From CAVEFW01 sp963643505 (GTDB lineage: Bacteria > Actinomycetota > Coriobacteriia > Coriobacteriales > Eggerthellaceae): a stretch of 64,000 bases of DNA. The notes beneath the pieces are model-generated. The model had not been told where the DNA came from and did no database searches. It worked only from the letters and a program-made list of their open reading frames with translations. The position numbers and the translations under genes were made by a program. Positions 17,472 to 26,494 of this stretch are shown here, one piece after another (position 1 is the first letter of the stretch; the number at the start of each line of letters is the position of its first letter). The stretch spans positions 1-64,000 of the forward strand of contig CAVIKF010000008.1 of NCBI GenBank assembly GCA_963643505.1, in the 5' to 3' direction.

Positions 17472-20400
17472 ATGCGAAAGTTAGTGAAAGAGCGCTCATT
17501 TCGCAAGGCGACAAGCATCGCGTGCTCTTTGACGCTCGTTGCGTCGATGTGCCCCGCTGCAGGTCTTGCGTGGGCGACTGACGGGGGGTTCTCCTCTGAC
17601 GACTCTGTGACAATCGGACAAACCGAGGGCGACCTTGACGTCAACGTCCTTGCAACCGACGCCAATCTTAGCGATTCGACCGGGCTCAAGGAAAACGCCG
17701 CCACAGACCAAGGCGCGCTTGGTACCCTCGCATCTGACAGCTGGTACTCGCCGGATGCCAAGGAGATGACCATCACATCCTATGACGAGATGGTCGAGTT
17801 TGCCCAGATCGTCAATGGAACCCATGAGAGCTTTGCCCAGGATTCCTTCCGCGGCAAGACCGTCACCTTGGCCAACGACATCGACATGGGCGGTGTCCAA
17901 GGCGTAGACGGTACATGGACTGGCACCAGTTGGGTCCCCGTCGGAAACGCTACCTATACTTATAGCTCGACCGCCACGGATTCCAACTACACCATCACCT
18001 CCGGCTATGCTTTCGAGGGAACGTTTGACGGCGCCGGCCACTCCTTCTCCAATCTCTATATCAGCTCTGACAAGGGCTACCTCGGCATCTTCGGTGCCGT
18101 GGGTGGTACCGATACGGTAGGCGCCGCAGGATATGGAACCGTCAAGAACTTCGTAATCGCTTCCGGTTCGGTCACCTGCACCAACACGACCGCCCAAGCC
18201 ACCGACTTCGTCGGCGCTGCGGTTGGCAAGCTCAACGCGGGCGGCACCATCGAGGGCATCACCAACTATGTCGAGGTGTATGCGCCCTATACCATGTGTG
18301 TTGGTGGTATCGTCGGATTCGCGGGCACCTCCGTCCAGTGGGGCTCCAACATGTCCTCCAACAACCGCAATATCTATCTGGGCAACCCCTCTGGCGACAA
18401 CACCTATGTCTTGCGCTGTGCCAACAACGGCGACATCATCGGCTATTACAAAGACGGTGGCATCGTCGGAGAGAACGCCGCCAAGGTCCTCTATTGCTAC
18501 AACACCGCAACCATCGAGCAGGGTATGAGCGGCTCCGGCGGCGGCATCGGAGGCATTGCTGGCCGTAACGGCGACCGCAATATGAACTACTCCGAAGTTG
18601 GCACCATCATGTACTGCTACAACACCGGTACCATCAAGGGCACCAGCCCCATCACCAAGGCTACCATTCGAGGCTACGGTGGAATCACGGGATGGTCGAG
18701 TCTTAACTGCCTCGTCGCGAACAACTATTCCGCGGGCGTAGTGGAGACAGGCTACTCTGACTACCAGGCAATCTGCGGTCGTGGGGACTCTCCCTACACG
18801 GGTCTTGAGAACAACTATGCCCTAAACACCTTAAACGACAGATACACTTCCGCCTCTGACGCTCCCAAGATGGGCATCAAAAAGACCAGTGATGAGTTGA
18901 AGACGTGTGCCAACCTGATGAATGTCGGTGCCCGCGCCTTTGTCGCTGACTCTGCAACCGAGCCCATCAACGATGGTTATCCGATCCTTTATTGGCAATC
19001 TTCGACCTACGATCCCAACGCCACCATCACGAACACGGCATGGAGCGGTGAGGACACGGTCAAGACCAGCTACTCTGCAGGCCAATCCTTCGATACGGCC
19101 AGCTTGAGCTTTGTGGCTACCTTCAGCGACGGTACCCAGCAAACAGTCACCGATTTTGACCTCACGATCGATGGCCAGCCTATCAACGACCCCCTGACCA
19201 AGAGCGATAACGACAAGACTGTCGTTGCAAGCACCGTTTTTAACGGCGTGACCTACTCCAAGGAGTTCAAAATCACGGTCGTTCCCACGACGGTGACGGA
19301 AATCGCCGCGAGCTCGAACTCCTATGCATCGCCGTATCGCCTTATCTATAGCGCCGGCGACACGTTCAATCCGTACGGTTTGACACTCAAGGTCACTTAC
19401 TCCAACGGCAAGTATGAGAGGTTCGACTTGAGCACATCTTCTACTTGTGCCACGAAATGGTCGGAAATGGAGGCAAATGGATGGTCTTGCAACCTCGCCA
19501 CCATCACTTCTGACGACAACGGCAAGAAGCCGGTCCTTACCTATACTTACGACGACATCGCCTACACCTACGAGGCGCCGGCGACCATCTCCGTCGTCGC
19601 CAAACCCAGCCAAGACGAGCAGGGCAACTATCTCATCACCAACGTTGACGATATGAAATGGGTTGCAAACGAGGTCGAATTCGGTACCTCCACCTCCATT
19701 GGCAACAACTACTACGATTCCAACGTTTCCGCGAAGCTCATGGCTGACATCGATTTGTCCGGTGTCGAGTACATGCCCATCGGCGGCAAGGTCGGCTACT
19801 ACACGTATTGCTTCAGCGGTACCTTTGATGGCAACAACCACAAGATCACCTATTCTGACACGACCACGTTTACCAGCACCAGCAACTCGTACGCGGGCAT
19901 CATCGGCTACCTTGGCACTTCCGGTGTCGTCAAGGATCTGACCGTTGAGGGCTCGGTTGCTCCTACCGTGAACTTTGGCGGAGTCGTATACCAGGTGTAT
20001 GGCACTAACGCCAAGGTTGAGAACTGCACGAACAACGCCACTATCAACGCGACGTCGAGCGTTGGTGGCATCACGTACAATGTGGCCGCAAAAGCCACGG
20101 GCGCAACCATCACCAATTGCACCAACAACGGCAACATCACCAGCTCCGGCTCCAGCGTCGGCGGCATCATGGGTGTTGCCAGCCTTAAAGACTACTCGAT
20201 CACCGATTGCACGAACAACGCTACCGTCAAAGCTGGGTCCAACGCTGCCGGCATCCTCGGTAACGGCACGGGCACCATCAAGAGGTGCCTCAACGCCGGC
20301 CCCATCATCGCAACGGGCGGCAAAGCAGGTGGCATCATGGGCAATTGCTCAAACACCTCGACGACCTACGGCATCTTCGATTGTGCCAACACGGGTGATG

Positions 20401-21119
20401 TTACCGCGACGGATGCAGCCGGTGGATTGGTTGGTGCAACCTATATGTCCGGATATGCCAACTCCTACAACACCGGCGCAATTACCGTTACCAACGCCTC
20501 CACGTCAAATGGTGCCGGCGGACTGATCGGTGTCTATACCTCCAACAAGGCAGGCGCCACCGTTACGAACTGCTATAACGCAGGTACCGTTACCAGCAAC
20601 AACAACGGCGGTGCGCTTATCGGATATGACACCAAGGGCGCGACCCTTACCAATTGCTACTTCGTTGGTGACGAGTCGACCAGCGTATGGAACGGCTCTG
20701 CCGCCAAGACGACAGGCTACACGGCTCAGACCGCCGACCAGATGAAGTCCGCCGCGACGGTCACCGCCCTCGGCACCGACTTCAAGGCCGACGGGGATGG
20801 GACATCCGCGTACTCGATCAACAACGGCTACCCTGTCCTCACGTGGCAAAAGACCGACCCCGATAAGCTCGTTGGCCTTGCCGGCGACGTGAACAACAAC
20901 GGCAAGCTCAACATCGTCGACGCCCAGATCACCTACGACCTCAGCACGAATCGCTACGAGGGCGACCCCCTCTCCGCCTTGCTCGCGAAGTGGGGCGAGG
21001 GAACTCTCCTGGTCCAGCTCCAGAAGTTCGCCGACGTCAACGGCGACGGCACGCTCGATGCCGCCGACGCACGTGCGATCCAATACGCCATCCACAACGG
21101 AGGCGTCTTCGGGGCGTAA
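17472..21119 (+). CDS. Secreted GLUG-rich, Ig-like protein with C-terminal dockerin
   Basis: ATG follows a polypurine GGAAAGGAAAGGAAA ribosome site. The 1215-residue product has a signal peptide (MRKLVKERS to GLAWA). Residues 90-480 carry GLUG-type motifs (GGIVGF, GGIAGR). Residues 515-690 contain two Ig-like beta domains of the kind that start SYSAGQSF and YSAGDTF. A second GLUG block (700-1100) is rich in NCTNNATI units. The C-terminus (about 1135-1215) is a type I dockerin with DVNNNGKLN and DVNGDGTLD loops separated by a longer than usual linker. It lacks the pre-dockerin VTYTGDV module found in the two upstream proteins. No catalytic domain was recognised; it is likely a structural or adhesive component of the same surface assembly. 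Confidence 0.9.
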   Translation: MRKLVKERSFRKATSIACSLTLVASMCPAAGLAWATDGGFSSDDSVTIGQTEGDLDVNVLATDANLSDSTGLKENAATDQGALGTLASDSWYSPDAKEMTITSYDEMVEFAQIVNGTHESFAQDSFRGKTVTLANDIDMGGVQGVDGTWTGTSWVPVGNATYTYSSTATDSNYTITSGYAFEGTFDGAGHSFSNLYISSDKGYLGIFGAVGGTDTVGAAGYGTVKNFVIASGSVTCTNTTAQATDFVGAAVGKLNAGGTIEGITNYVEVYAPYTMCVGGIVGFAGTSVQWGSNMSSNNRNIYLGNPSGDNTYVLRCANNGDIIGYYKDGGIVGENAAKVLYCYNTATIEQGMSGSGGGIGGIAGRNGDRNMNYSEVGTIMYCYNTGTIKGTSPITKATIRGYGGITGWSSLNCLVANNYSAGVVETGYSDYQAICGRGDSPYTGLENNYALNTLNDRYTSASDAPKMGIKKTSDELKTCANLMNVGARAFVADSATEPINDGYPILYWQSSTYDPNATITNTAWSGEDTVKTSYSAGQSFDTASLSFVATFSDGTQQTVTDFDLTIDGQPINDPLTKSDNDKTVVASTVFNGVTYSKEFKITVVPTTVTEIAASSNSYASPYRLIYSAGDTFNPYGLTLKVTYSNGKYERFDLSTSSTCATKWSEMEANGWSCNLATITSDDNGKKPVLTYTYDDIAYTYEAPATISVVAKPSQDEQGNYLITNVDDMKWVANEVEFGTSTSIGNNYYDSNVSAKLMADIDLSGVEYMPIGGKVGYYTYCFSGTFDGNNHKITYSDTTTFTSTSNSYAGIIGYLGTSGVVKDLTVEGSVAPTVNFGGVVYQVYGTNAKVENCTNNATINATSSVGGITYNVAAKATGATITNCTNNGNITSSGSSVGGIMGVASLKDYSITDCTNNATVKAGSNAAGILGNGTGTIKRCLNAGPIIATGGKAGGIMGNCSNTSTTYGIFDCANTGDVTATDAAGGLVGATYMSGYANSYNTGAITVTNASTSNGAGGLIGVYTSNKAGATVTNCYNAGTVTSNNNGGALIGYDTKGATLTNCYFVGDESTSVWNGSAAKTTGYTAQTADQMKSAATVTALGTDFKADGDGTSAYSINNGYPVLTWQKTDPDKLVGLAGDVNNNGKLNIVDAQITYDLSTNRYEGDPLSALLAKWGEGTLLVQLQKFADVNGDGTLDAADARAIQYAIHNGGVFGA

Positions 21120-21133
21120 GTTTTCTGCGCCAT

Positions 21134-21158
21134 GTGACAGGCACCTGGCACCTGTCAC
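21134..21158. repeat. Fifth copy of the 25-bp palindromic repeat
   Basis: GTGACAGG and CCTGTCAC arms surround CACCTGGCA, the form seen at 336-394. It sits between the dockerin gene stop and its terminator. Confidence 0.85.
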
Positions 21159-21163
21159 AAGAG

Positions 21164-21198
21164 GGCCCGGTTCCCGAGGTTTCGGGGCCGGGCCTTTT
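21164..21198 (+). terminator. Rho-independent terminator
   Basis: GGCCCGG (21164-21170) pairs with CCGGGCC (21188-21194). The loop adds an inner CCCGA/TCGGG helix, and TTTT follows. It ends the dockerin gene cluster. Confidence 0.9.
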
Positions 21199-21276
21199 CT
21201 TGCTTGTTTGAGGTTTCGTCGCAGACCAAAGCTTTGAACTGGTAGAATTTTCCCAACTCATATGAAAGGAGTTTTC

Positions 21277-22212
21277 ATGCAATCCAACCCTGCAAGCAGC
21301 ACGGTGCGCGGCATCAGCATCGCCACGATCATTCTGAGCGCCATCGGAATTGCGCTGTCGGTTCTTTCCCTTGCAAGCATGTCGGTGATCAGGTCCTATG
21401 TCTATGACCACGCGGACGAGATCTCCAACATGACCATGGCCGCGATGGAACAAAGCTCGTCTTCATCGATTACCATCAACGAGCACAATATCAACGTGAG
21501 CGACTTGGCTTTGGCCCTCGAAAAGCAAGGAGACGCCGATATCGCTGTTGCAGCTGAGTTTATCGATGACCTCTCCAAGGGCAAGCTCACGTCGGCTTTT
21601 GATCTTTTGTCCTCCACCGACACAGAAAACATCGTTGCGGCAAAGCGCAAGTTTGCTGCGATGACTGATGAACAGATGCTCAAATTGGCTACGGCTGTGC
21701 CCGGTGCGACCTCTACCGATATGATTGCCCTGCGTGATGAGGTGGCTGGTATTGATGACGCCGATCTTGTCGAGATGTGCAACCTCCTCAAGTCCACCAC
21801 GCCAGAAGAGATGATCTCTGAGACCGTCGAGTTTGGCGTGATATTAATCACCTATTTTGTCGTTGCCGGTCTCATCTCCGAGTTGATTACCCTCATCGCG
21901 GCCATCTTGGCCTTGCGCAACGCTGAGAAGCCAGGCAAGCTCAAGGCGGCCTTCGTCATGTGCATCATCGGCGCTGTCGCGGCGTTGATGATGGTTTCTA
22001 TTGTCCGTCTCGTCCTCATGATCGTCGATGCCGTCTATATCCAAAAGGTTCGCCGGACCCCTACGGTGCCCCCTGTCTATCCTCAAGGCCCAGGACAGGG
22101 CATGCCGGCGGGTTGGCAACAAAATATGCCTCAGGGCGTGCCCGCAAACGGTATGGCTAACGGCGCGGCTAACCCGAACCAAGCCGCCCCTTACCCTGAC
22201 GCGCTGAAGTAG
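21277..22212 (+). CDS. Multi-pass membrane protein of unknown function
   Basis: The start is ATG 21277, preceded at the correct distance by AAAGGAG; the upstream in-frame ATG at 21262 contains that ribosome site and is rejected. The 311-residue protein has one N-terminal membrane helix (IATIILSAIGIALS), an extracellular or cytosolic acidic helical domain of about 150 residues, two or three further helices (about 190-265, including LITYFVVAGLISEL and FVMCIIGAVAALMM) and a Pro/Gly/Gln-rich tail. No family could be named with confidence. It has its own transcriptional space after a terminator and lies 76 bases upstream of the next small membrane-associated gene. Confidence 0.75.
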   Translation: MQSNPASSTVRGISIATIILSAIGIALSVLSLASMSVIRSYVYDHADEISNMTMAAMEQSSSSSITINEHNINVSDLALALEKQGDADIAVAAEFIDDLSKGKLTSAFDLLSSTDTENIVAAKRKFAAMTDEQMLKLATAVPGATSTDMIALRDEVAGIDDADLVEMCNLLKSTTPEEMISETVEFGVILITYFVVAGLISELITLIAAILALRNAEKPGKLKAAFVMCIIGAVAALMMVSIVRLVLMIVDAVYIQKVRRTPTVPPVYPQGPGQGMPAGWQQNMPQGVPANGMANGAANPNQAAPYPDALK

Positions 22213-22266
22213 GCCGTTGAAATAGGCCATTCCTTTCTGAAAAGAAGATGAGAGGAGAGGGCGACG

Positions 22267-22299
22267 ATGGAGATGACGAGGTCCCGCCATGATACCTAA
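22267..22299 (+). other. Possible 10-codon leader ORF overlapping the next start
   Basis: ATG at 22267 has a strong ribosome site (GAGGAGAGGG) nine bases upstream and reads ten codons to TAA at 22297. It overlaps the ATG at 22289 of the following gene in another frame. That downstream ATG has only a weak site of its own, so translation of the leader could deliver ribosomes to it. This is based on arrangement only. Confidence 0.35.
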
Positions 22300-22918
22300 G
22301 CCAGACAAGAAGACACGATTCCCCTTTGGCCGCAAGACGGAAGGCGGCGAGTACTGCAAGGCCGTTCCCCTCAACGAGGAGGGCAATCCTGACGAGGTGA
22401 CTACCGTAGACAAAGTCAAGGGCGCAGCACAGATGGCGGCAGGAACGGCCATCACGGCCGCCGGTATACCTATGCTCATTCTTCCTGGTCCCGGTGCGGC
22501 TGCAATCATCGGCGGTGGCGCCCTGGCGCTCAAAGGACATCGGACCTTGACCGGTCGAGATCCCTTGCCCATCGAGCAAACCATTGACGACGCGGCGCAA
22601 CGTCTCGCCTCGGTTGCCAAGGACGAGGCTTCTGCTATGGGTCGAAAGGTTGCGAACAAGGCGTCAGATATGGGCGCCAAAATCGCCGAGGAGGGACCTT
22701 CTCTTGTGGCCGCGACTGCCAAGCAAGTTCCTGGTGCGGTTGCTTGTGCGGCCTCTCATGCTTCAAAGGCCGCCTCTGCCGTTGCACAACAGGTACCAGG
22801 TGCGGCCGAGGCGGTAGGGCGTGCGGTGGCTCGTGGCTCCAAGATTGTCGTGGGTGTTGGCGCCGAGGCTGTCCGTCAAGGTTCGAACTTGGTGAAAGAG
22901 CGTCGCAACGCTAAATAA
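22289..22918 (+). CDS. Alanine-rich protein with a PGPGW-like membrane segment
   Basis: A 209-residue protein with a hydrophilic N-terminus, then a hydrophobic stretch (about 45-80) containing ILPGPGAAAIIGGG. This resembles the PGPGW family membrane hairpin, although the final Trp is replaced by Ala. The rest is an Ala/Val/Lys-rich amphipathic region with repeated KQVPGAV and QQVPGAA segments, probably helical. The start overlaps a short leader ORF. Function is unknown; it is likely membrane-associated. Confidence 0.65.
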   Translation: MIPKPDKKTRFPFGRKTEGGEYCKAVPLNEEGNPDEVTTVDKVKGAAQMAAGTAITAAGIPMLILPGPGAAAIIGGGALALKGHRTLTGRDPLPIEQTIDDAAQRLASVAKDEASAMGRKVANKASDMGAKIAEEGPSLVAATAKQVPGAVACAASHASKAASAVAQQVPGAAEAVGRAVARGSKIVVGVGAEAVRQGSNLVKERRNAK

Positions 22919-22937
22919 CGCGGGTAGGAAGATTGTA

Positions 22938-22978
22938 GGAAACAGCCCAGGCAAGGCGCCTCGCTCCTGCTGGTTTCC
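22938..22978 (+). terminator. Hairpin, possible terminator without T tract
   Basis: GGAAACAGC (22938-22946) pairs imperfectly with GCTGGTTTCC (22969-22978), and an inner AGGC/GCCT helix lies between. No T run follows, so termination is uncertain. Confidence 0.3.
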
Positions 22979-23107
22979 GCTGGTGTTTTCGTGAACATGC
23001 GTCATTGTTGGCGTTGCTTCAGACGGCGGTGGCATACTTTCTTTCATAAATTGCACGGCACGTCTCTTTACCGCCGCGAACACGATGCAAGAGCTTGAGA
23101 GTTATTG

Positions 23108-24913
23108 ATGATTGACAAAGACCAAGAAGATAAGAGCGGGCAGAACGCGTCTCGCTTCGAACAGGTGGGCACATTCCGTTCCGAGCAGGCGAACACGTCT
23201 CGCTTCGAACAGGCGAACGCGTCCCATGTTGAACAGGCGAGCGCGCGCCGCGACAGGACCGCACGCAACGACCGCTCAGACCGAGGCGCCTCCAATCGCG
23301 ACCGCTCCAAAGGCGGAGCCGCACGCAACGACCGCTCCGACCGCGACAGGACCGTACGCAAAGGCCGCTCAGACCGCGGTGTCCCCAAAGGTAGCGCGCG
23401 TTCCAAGCCTGCGTCGGTGAGTTTTACAGGGGAGGTTGGCCAAACGCGCGGGGTTATCGACCGCAACACCAAAAAGTCCAAGCCTCACAAGAAAAGCAAG
23501 CTTGAGCAATTAGTCGTCCAGTGGTGCAACCGTCTCCTCGATGTTGCACATGACCGTTCCTTCCATGAGCAGGAAGAGCAATATGAGGCAAATCGTACGA
23601 CCCGCGACTTTTTGTGGAACAGCATAGGCATGTGCGCATGGGGCGTTGTTTTCCCCGTCCTTACCATCGTCGTCACCCAACTTTCAGGTGCCACCAACGC
23701 AGGTATGTTCTCCATGGCTTTCGTCATAGCGAGCCTGCTTATGATTGTCGCGAATTTCGGTATCCGTACGTTCCAGATCAGTGATGTAAATGAGGAGTTT
23801 TCTTTTGCGGACTATCGTATCAACCGCGTTATCACCTGCCTCGCCGCGATTGTCCTAGGTTTTCTCTATTGCAGCATACGCGGCTATGACGAGGCGATGG
23901 GCGTCATGTGTATGGGGCTTATCGTATACAAGGCAGTAGATGGGTGCGCCGATGTCTATGAAGGCCGTCTGCAACAGATGGACAAGATGTACCTTGCGGG
24001 CGTGAGCCAGACGCTACGCTCCCTGGTTGTCTTTGTCGTCTTTTGCATCGCCCTTGTTTTGACGGGAAGTCTCCAAGTCGCGAGTGTTGTTATGGCGGTG
24101 TTTGCGGTATTGACCTTGGTGTTTATCTCGCTTCCGTTGGCGCACATGGAGACGCCGAAGTCCGAGCCGGTCAACATCAGACGCGTCATCGAGCTGTTCA
24201 AGAAAAGTTGGCCCCTGTTTGCGGCGTTTTTTATGTATGCGCTCATCGACAACATGCCGAAGTTCGTCATGGAAGGTGCGTTGACCTACGATAACCAACT
24301 GTTCTACAACGCGTTGTATTTTCCTGCGATGTTCGTCCTCATGTCTGCCCAAACGATCTATAAGCCCATGCTTGTGCGCATGGCTAACGTTTGGCATGAC
24401 CCGTCGAAACGTCGTCGCTTCGACCTCATCATCTTGGCGGTCGTGGCCCTGATCGTCGGCATTACGGCGGTTATGACCTTTGTGATGTTGTGGTTTGGCC
24501 TTGACCTCATGGCCTTCCTGTACGGTCTTGATTTCCGCCAATTCGAAAAGATCAGCATCATCATGCTCATCGCCGGCGGCATCACGGCAGGCATCGACTT
24601 CATCTATCAGACGATCACGATTCTCCGCCGCCAAAAGGACGTCATGATGGCTTATGTCGTCGCATTGATCCTTGCGCTTTTCACGCCAATGCTGCTCATC
24701 GATTTTGCCCAGCTCGAAGGTGCGGTTTTAAGCTACCTAATCGTCATGGCTGTGTTGTTCATCCTTATGCTTTGGATCTATATTCGCATTCGCTTTACTC
24801 GTGACGGCGGCTTGTCTGACCCCGCACCCAAGCCAGCCACGTCCAATGAGGAGCCCGAAGAGATTCCTGTTGTTCATGGCCGAGTCGAGATCGAGGGCAA
24901 AGGCAAGGCGTAA
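23108..24913 (+). CDS. Polysaccharide/lipid flippase (MOP superfamily, Wzx-like) with repetitive N-terminal extension
   Basis: The ATG at 23108 gives 601 residues; an adjacent TTG would add one. Residues 1-125 are hydrophilic, basic and repetitive: first units of about ten residues with the pattern SRFEQANT, then NDRSDRG-type units. From about 170 there are roughly 12 hydrophobic helices in the arrangement of polysaccharide-biosynthesis flippases, with the FGIRTFQISD segment often seen after the second helix pair and a loop containing DVYEGRLQQMDK. It probably moves a lipid-linked glycan or teichoic-acid precursor across the membrane. The extension is not part of the family and is likely disordered and cytosolic. 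No glycosyltransferases are adjacent, which is unusual for a Wzx. Confidence 0.85.
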   Translation: MIDKDQEDKSGQNASRFEQVGTFRSEQANTSRFEQANASHVEQASARRDRTARNDRSDRGASNRDRSKGGAARNDRSDRDRTVRKGRSDRGVPKGSARSKPASVSFTGEVGQTRGVIDRNTKKSKPHKKSKLEQLVVQWCNRLLDVAHDRSFHEQEEQYEANRTTRDFLWNSIGMCAWGVVFPVLTIVVTQLSGATNAGMFSMAFVIASLLMIVANFGIRTFQISDVNEEFSFADYRINRVITCLAAIVLGFLYCSIRGYDEAMGVMCMGLIVYKAVDGCADVYEGRLQQMDKMYLAGVSQTLRSLVVFVVFCIALVLTGSLQVASVVMAVFAVLTLVFISLPLAHMETPKSEPVNIRRVIELFKKSWPLFAAFFMYALIDNMPKFVMEGALTYDNQLFYNALYFPAMFVLMSAQTIYKPMLVRMANVWHDPSKRRRFDLIILAVVALIVGITAVMTFVMLWFGLDLMAFLYGLDFRQFEKISIIMLIAGGITAGIDFIYQTITILRRQKDVMMAYVVALILALFTPMLLIDFAQLEGAVLSYLIVMAVLFILMLWIYIRIRFTRDGGLSDPAPKPATSNEEPEEIPVVHGRVEIEGKGKA

Positions 24914-25043
24914 GCCCGTCGCCCACAAGGCAATAGTCCTCGCCTATTTGGAACACAAAACCCTTCTTCAGGGACCGGCTACAAGCGATATGGCTATCTA
25001 TGAAATGTATTTGGCGGAGGAGCTTGCTCAACCTGCTCAATAA
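24876..25043 (+). CDS. Possible 55-residue protein overlapping the flippase end
   Basis: An ATG at 24876 opens a frame that leaves the flippase gene and ends at 25043, with a natural-looking acidic C-terminal part (DMAIYEMYLAEELAQ). The ribosome site is weak (GAAGAGA) and no family is recognised. It could equally be chance. Confidence 0.22.
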   Translation: MAESRSRAKARRKPVAHKAIVLAYLEHKTLLQGPATSDMAIYEMYLAEELAQPAQ

Positions 25044-25180
25044 TTGAAAAAAGTAACCGATAAACCCCTCATGTCGTCTTTGGGAGCGCCTTTGTCTGGC
25101 AAAATAAAGGTGCACGTCTATCCGATTCGGTTGAGACGTTGATGTCGCACCCCGATAGGTCCCTGCGAATAGGAGGCAAC

Positions 25181-26476
25181 ATGCCCGAATCAACAGCGTA
25201 TTCATGTCCCCATTGCCACGCGACCCTCAAGTTAGAACCCCATAGCGGCAAGCTCGTCTGCGAGTATTGCGGCGGGTCATATGATGTCGACCAGATTGAG
25301 GCATACGTTGACGAGGTTGGTTATGCCCGTAAACAGGTAAGGGCAGAAGAGGTTGCAGCGGCCGAGACTAGCGCGGCTGCATCTGGTGCCGGGACCGAAG
25401 AACCTGGGGTCGCTGCCGCTGGGGCAGACGTAGCCGCAACAACTGGAACCGAGACGTCTGGCGCAACCGAGACTAGCGCGGCCGAGACCAAAGCATCCGG
25501 TGCTCGTGCGACTGGCGCCGACGCGGTTGCATCCTATTCCCTCGAGGAGTGGGACGCCATGATTGCCGAAGGCAAACAGGAACAATTCGACGAGATGGTC
25601 GGCTATGTCTGCACGAACTGTGGCGCCCAGGTTGTGACCGACAAGCTCACCGTTGCGACCAGTTGCCAGTATTGCGGCAGCTCCGTTGTCGTGGATCAGC
25701 GTCTGACCGGCGGCATGAAGCCCGGATTCGTTCTCCCCTTCAAAGTGAAGGCCGAGGATCTTCCCCAAAAGCTCACCGAGTTTTATGCCGAGCGTCCGCT
25801 TTTGCCCGACAATTTCTTCTATGACAACCAAGTGGGTGAGGTCCAAGGCATTTATGTCCCATTTTGGTTATATGACGGCACGGCCAAGGGGTCGGCACGC
25901 TTTGAAGCTACTGACACGCGCGTCTATACAACGGGAAAATACGACGTGACCGAAACAGATTTCTTCCATTGCGACCGTGCCGGCTCCATGTCTTTTGGCA
26001 ACGTCCCCGTCGACGCGTCCGAGCGTATCGACGATGACCTGATGGACTCCATCGAGCCTTTTGACTACAAAAAGATGCAGCCGTTCAAGGCGGGTTTTCT
26101 CACCGGATTCGTCGCGGAGCGTTTCGACCAAGGCCCGCGGCAAGTCTACGATCGGGCGTCATTGCGCATGAGCAACACTGCGACAGACACCATGCAAACG
26201 ACCGTCTACCACCAATCCGTCAAGCTCTTGTCGAGTCATGTCGAGGTTGAGAATCTTGCTGTCAGCTATGTGTTGTTGCCGGTATATCTGTTCAATTGCA
26301 AATACGGTGGGAAGCACTATCGGTATGCCGTCAACGGCCAATCGGGGAAAATCGTCGGCGAGGTACCCATATGCAAAAAGAAAAGCCTCTTCTGCTTTTT
26401 GAAAGGCTTTGCGGGGACTACGGTGGTTGCTGCCGTCTCGATAGCGATACTCGCCGCGTTGTGGATGATTTTGTAA
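25181..26476 (+). CDS. Double zinc-ribbon protein with C-terminal membrane anchor
   Basis: ATG 25181 follows AGGAGG by five bases; the longer frame from 25139 lacks a site. Of 431 residues, the first 35 form a zinc ribbon (CPHC and CEYC). A 90-residue Ala/Thr/Gly linker follows, then a second ribbon at about 147-172 (CTNC and CQYC). The central domain contains KPGFVLPF and YVPFWLYDG, a pattern common to TFIIB-type zinc-ribbon proteins of unknown function that accompany TPM or LemA genes. A single helix (TVVAAVSIAILAALW) ends the protein. It is only 18 bases from the TPM-domain gene, so the two are probably co-transcribed and may act together at the membrane in envelope quality control (inference). 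Confidence 0.8.
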   Translation: MPESTAYSCPHCHATLKLEPHSGKLVCEYCGGSYDVDQIEAYVDEVGYARKQVRAEEVAAAETSAAASGAGTEEPGVAAAGADVAATTGTETSGATETSAAETKASGARATGADAVASYSLEEWDAMIAEGKQEQFDEMVGYVCTNCGAQVVTDKLTVATSCQYCGSSVVVDQRLTGGMKPGFVLPFKVKAEDLPQKLTEFYAERPLLPDNFFYDNQVGEVQGIYVPFWLYDGTAKGSARFEATDTRVYTTGKYDVTETDFFHCDRAGSMSFGNVPVDASERIDDDLMDSIEPFDYKKMQPFKAGFLTGFVAERFDQGPRQVYDRASLRMSNTATDTMQTTVYHQSVKLLSSHVEVENLAVSYVLLPVYLFNCKYGGKHYRYAVNGQSGKIVGEVPICKKKSLFCFLKGFAGTTVVAAVSIAILAALWMIL

Positions 26477-26494
26477 TAGGAAAGGGGGTTGGTT

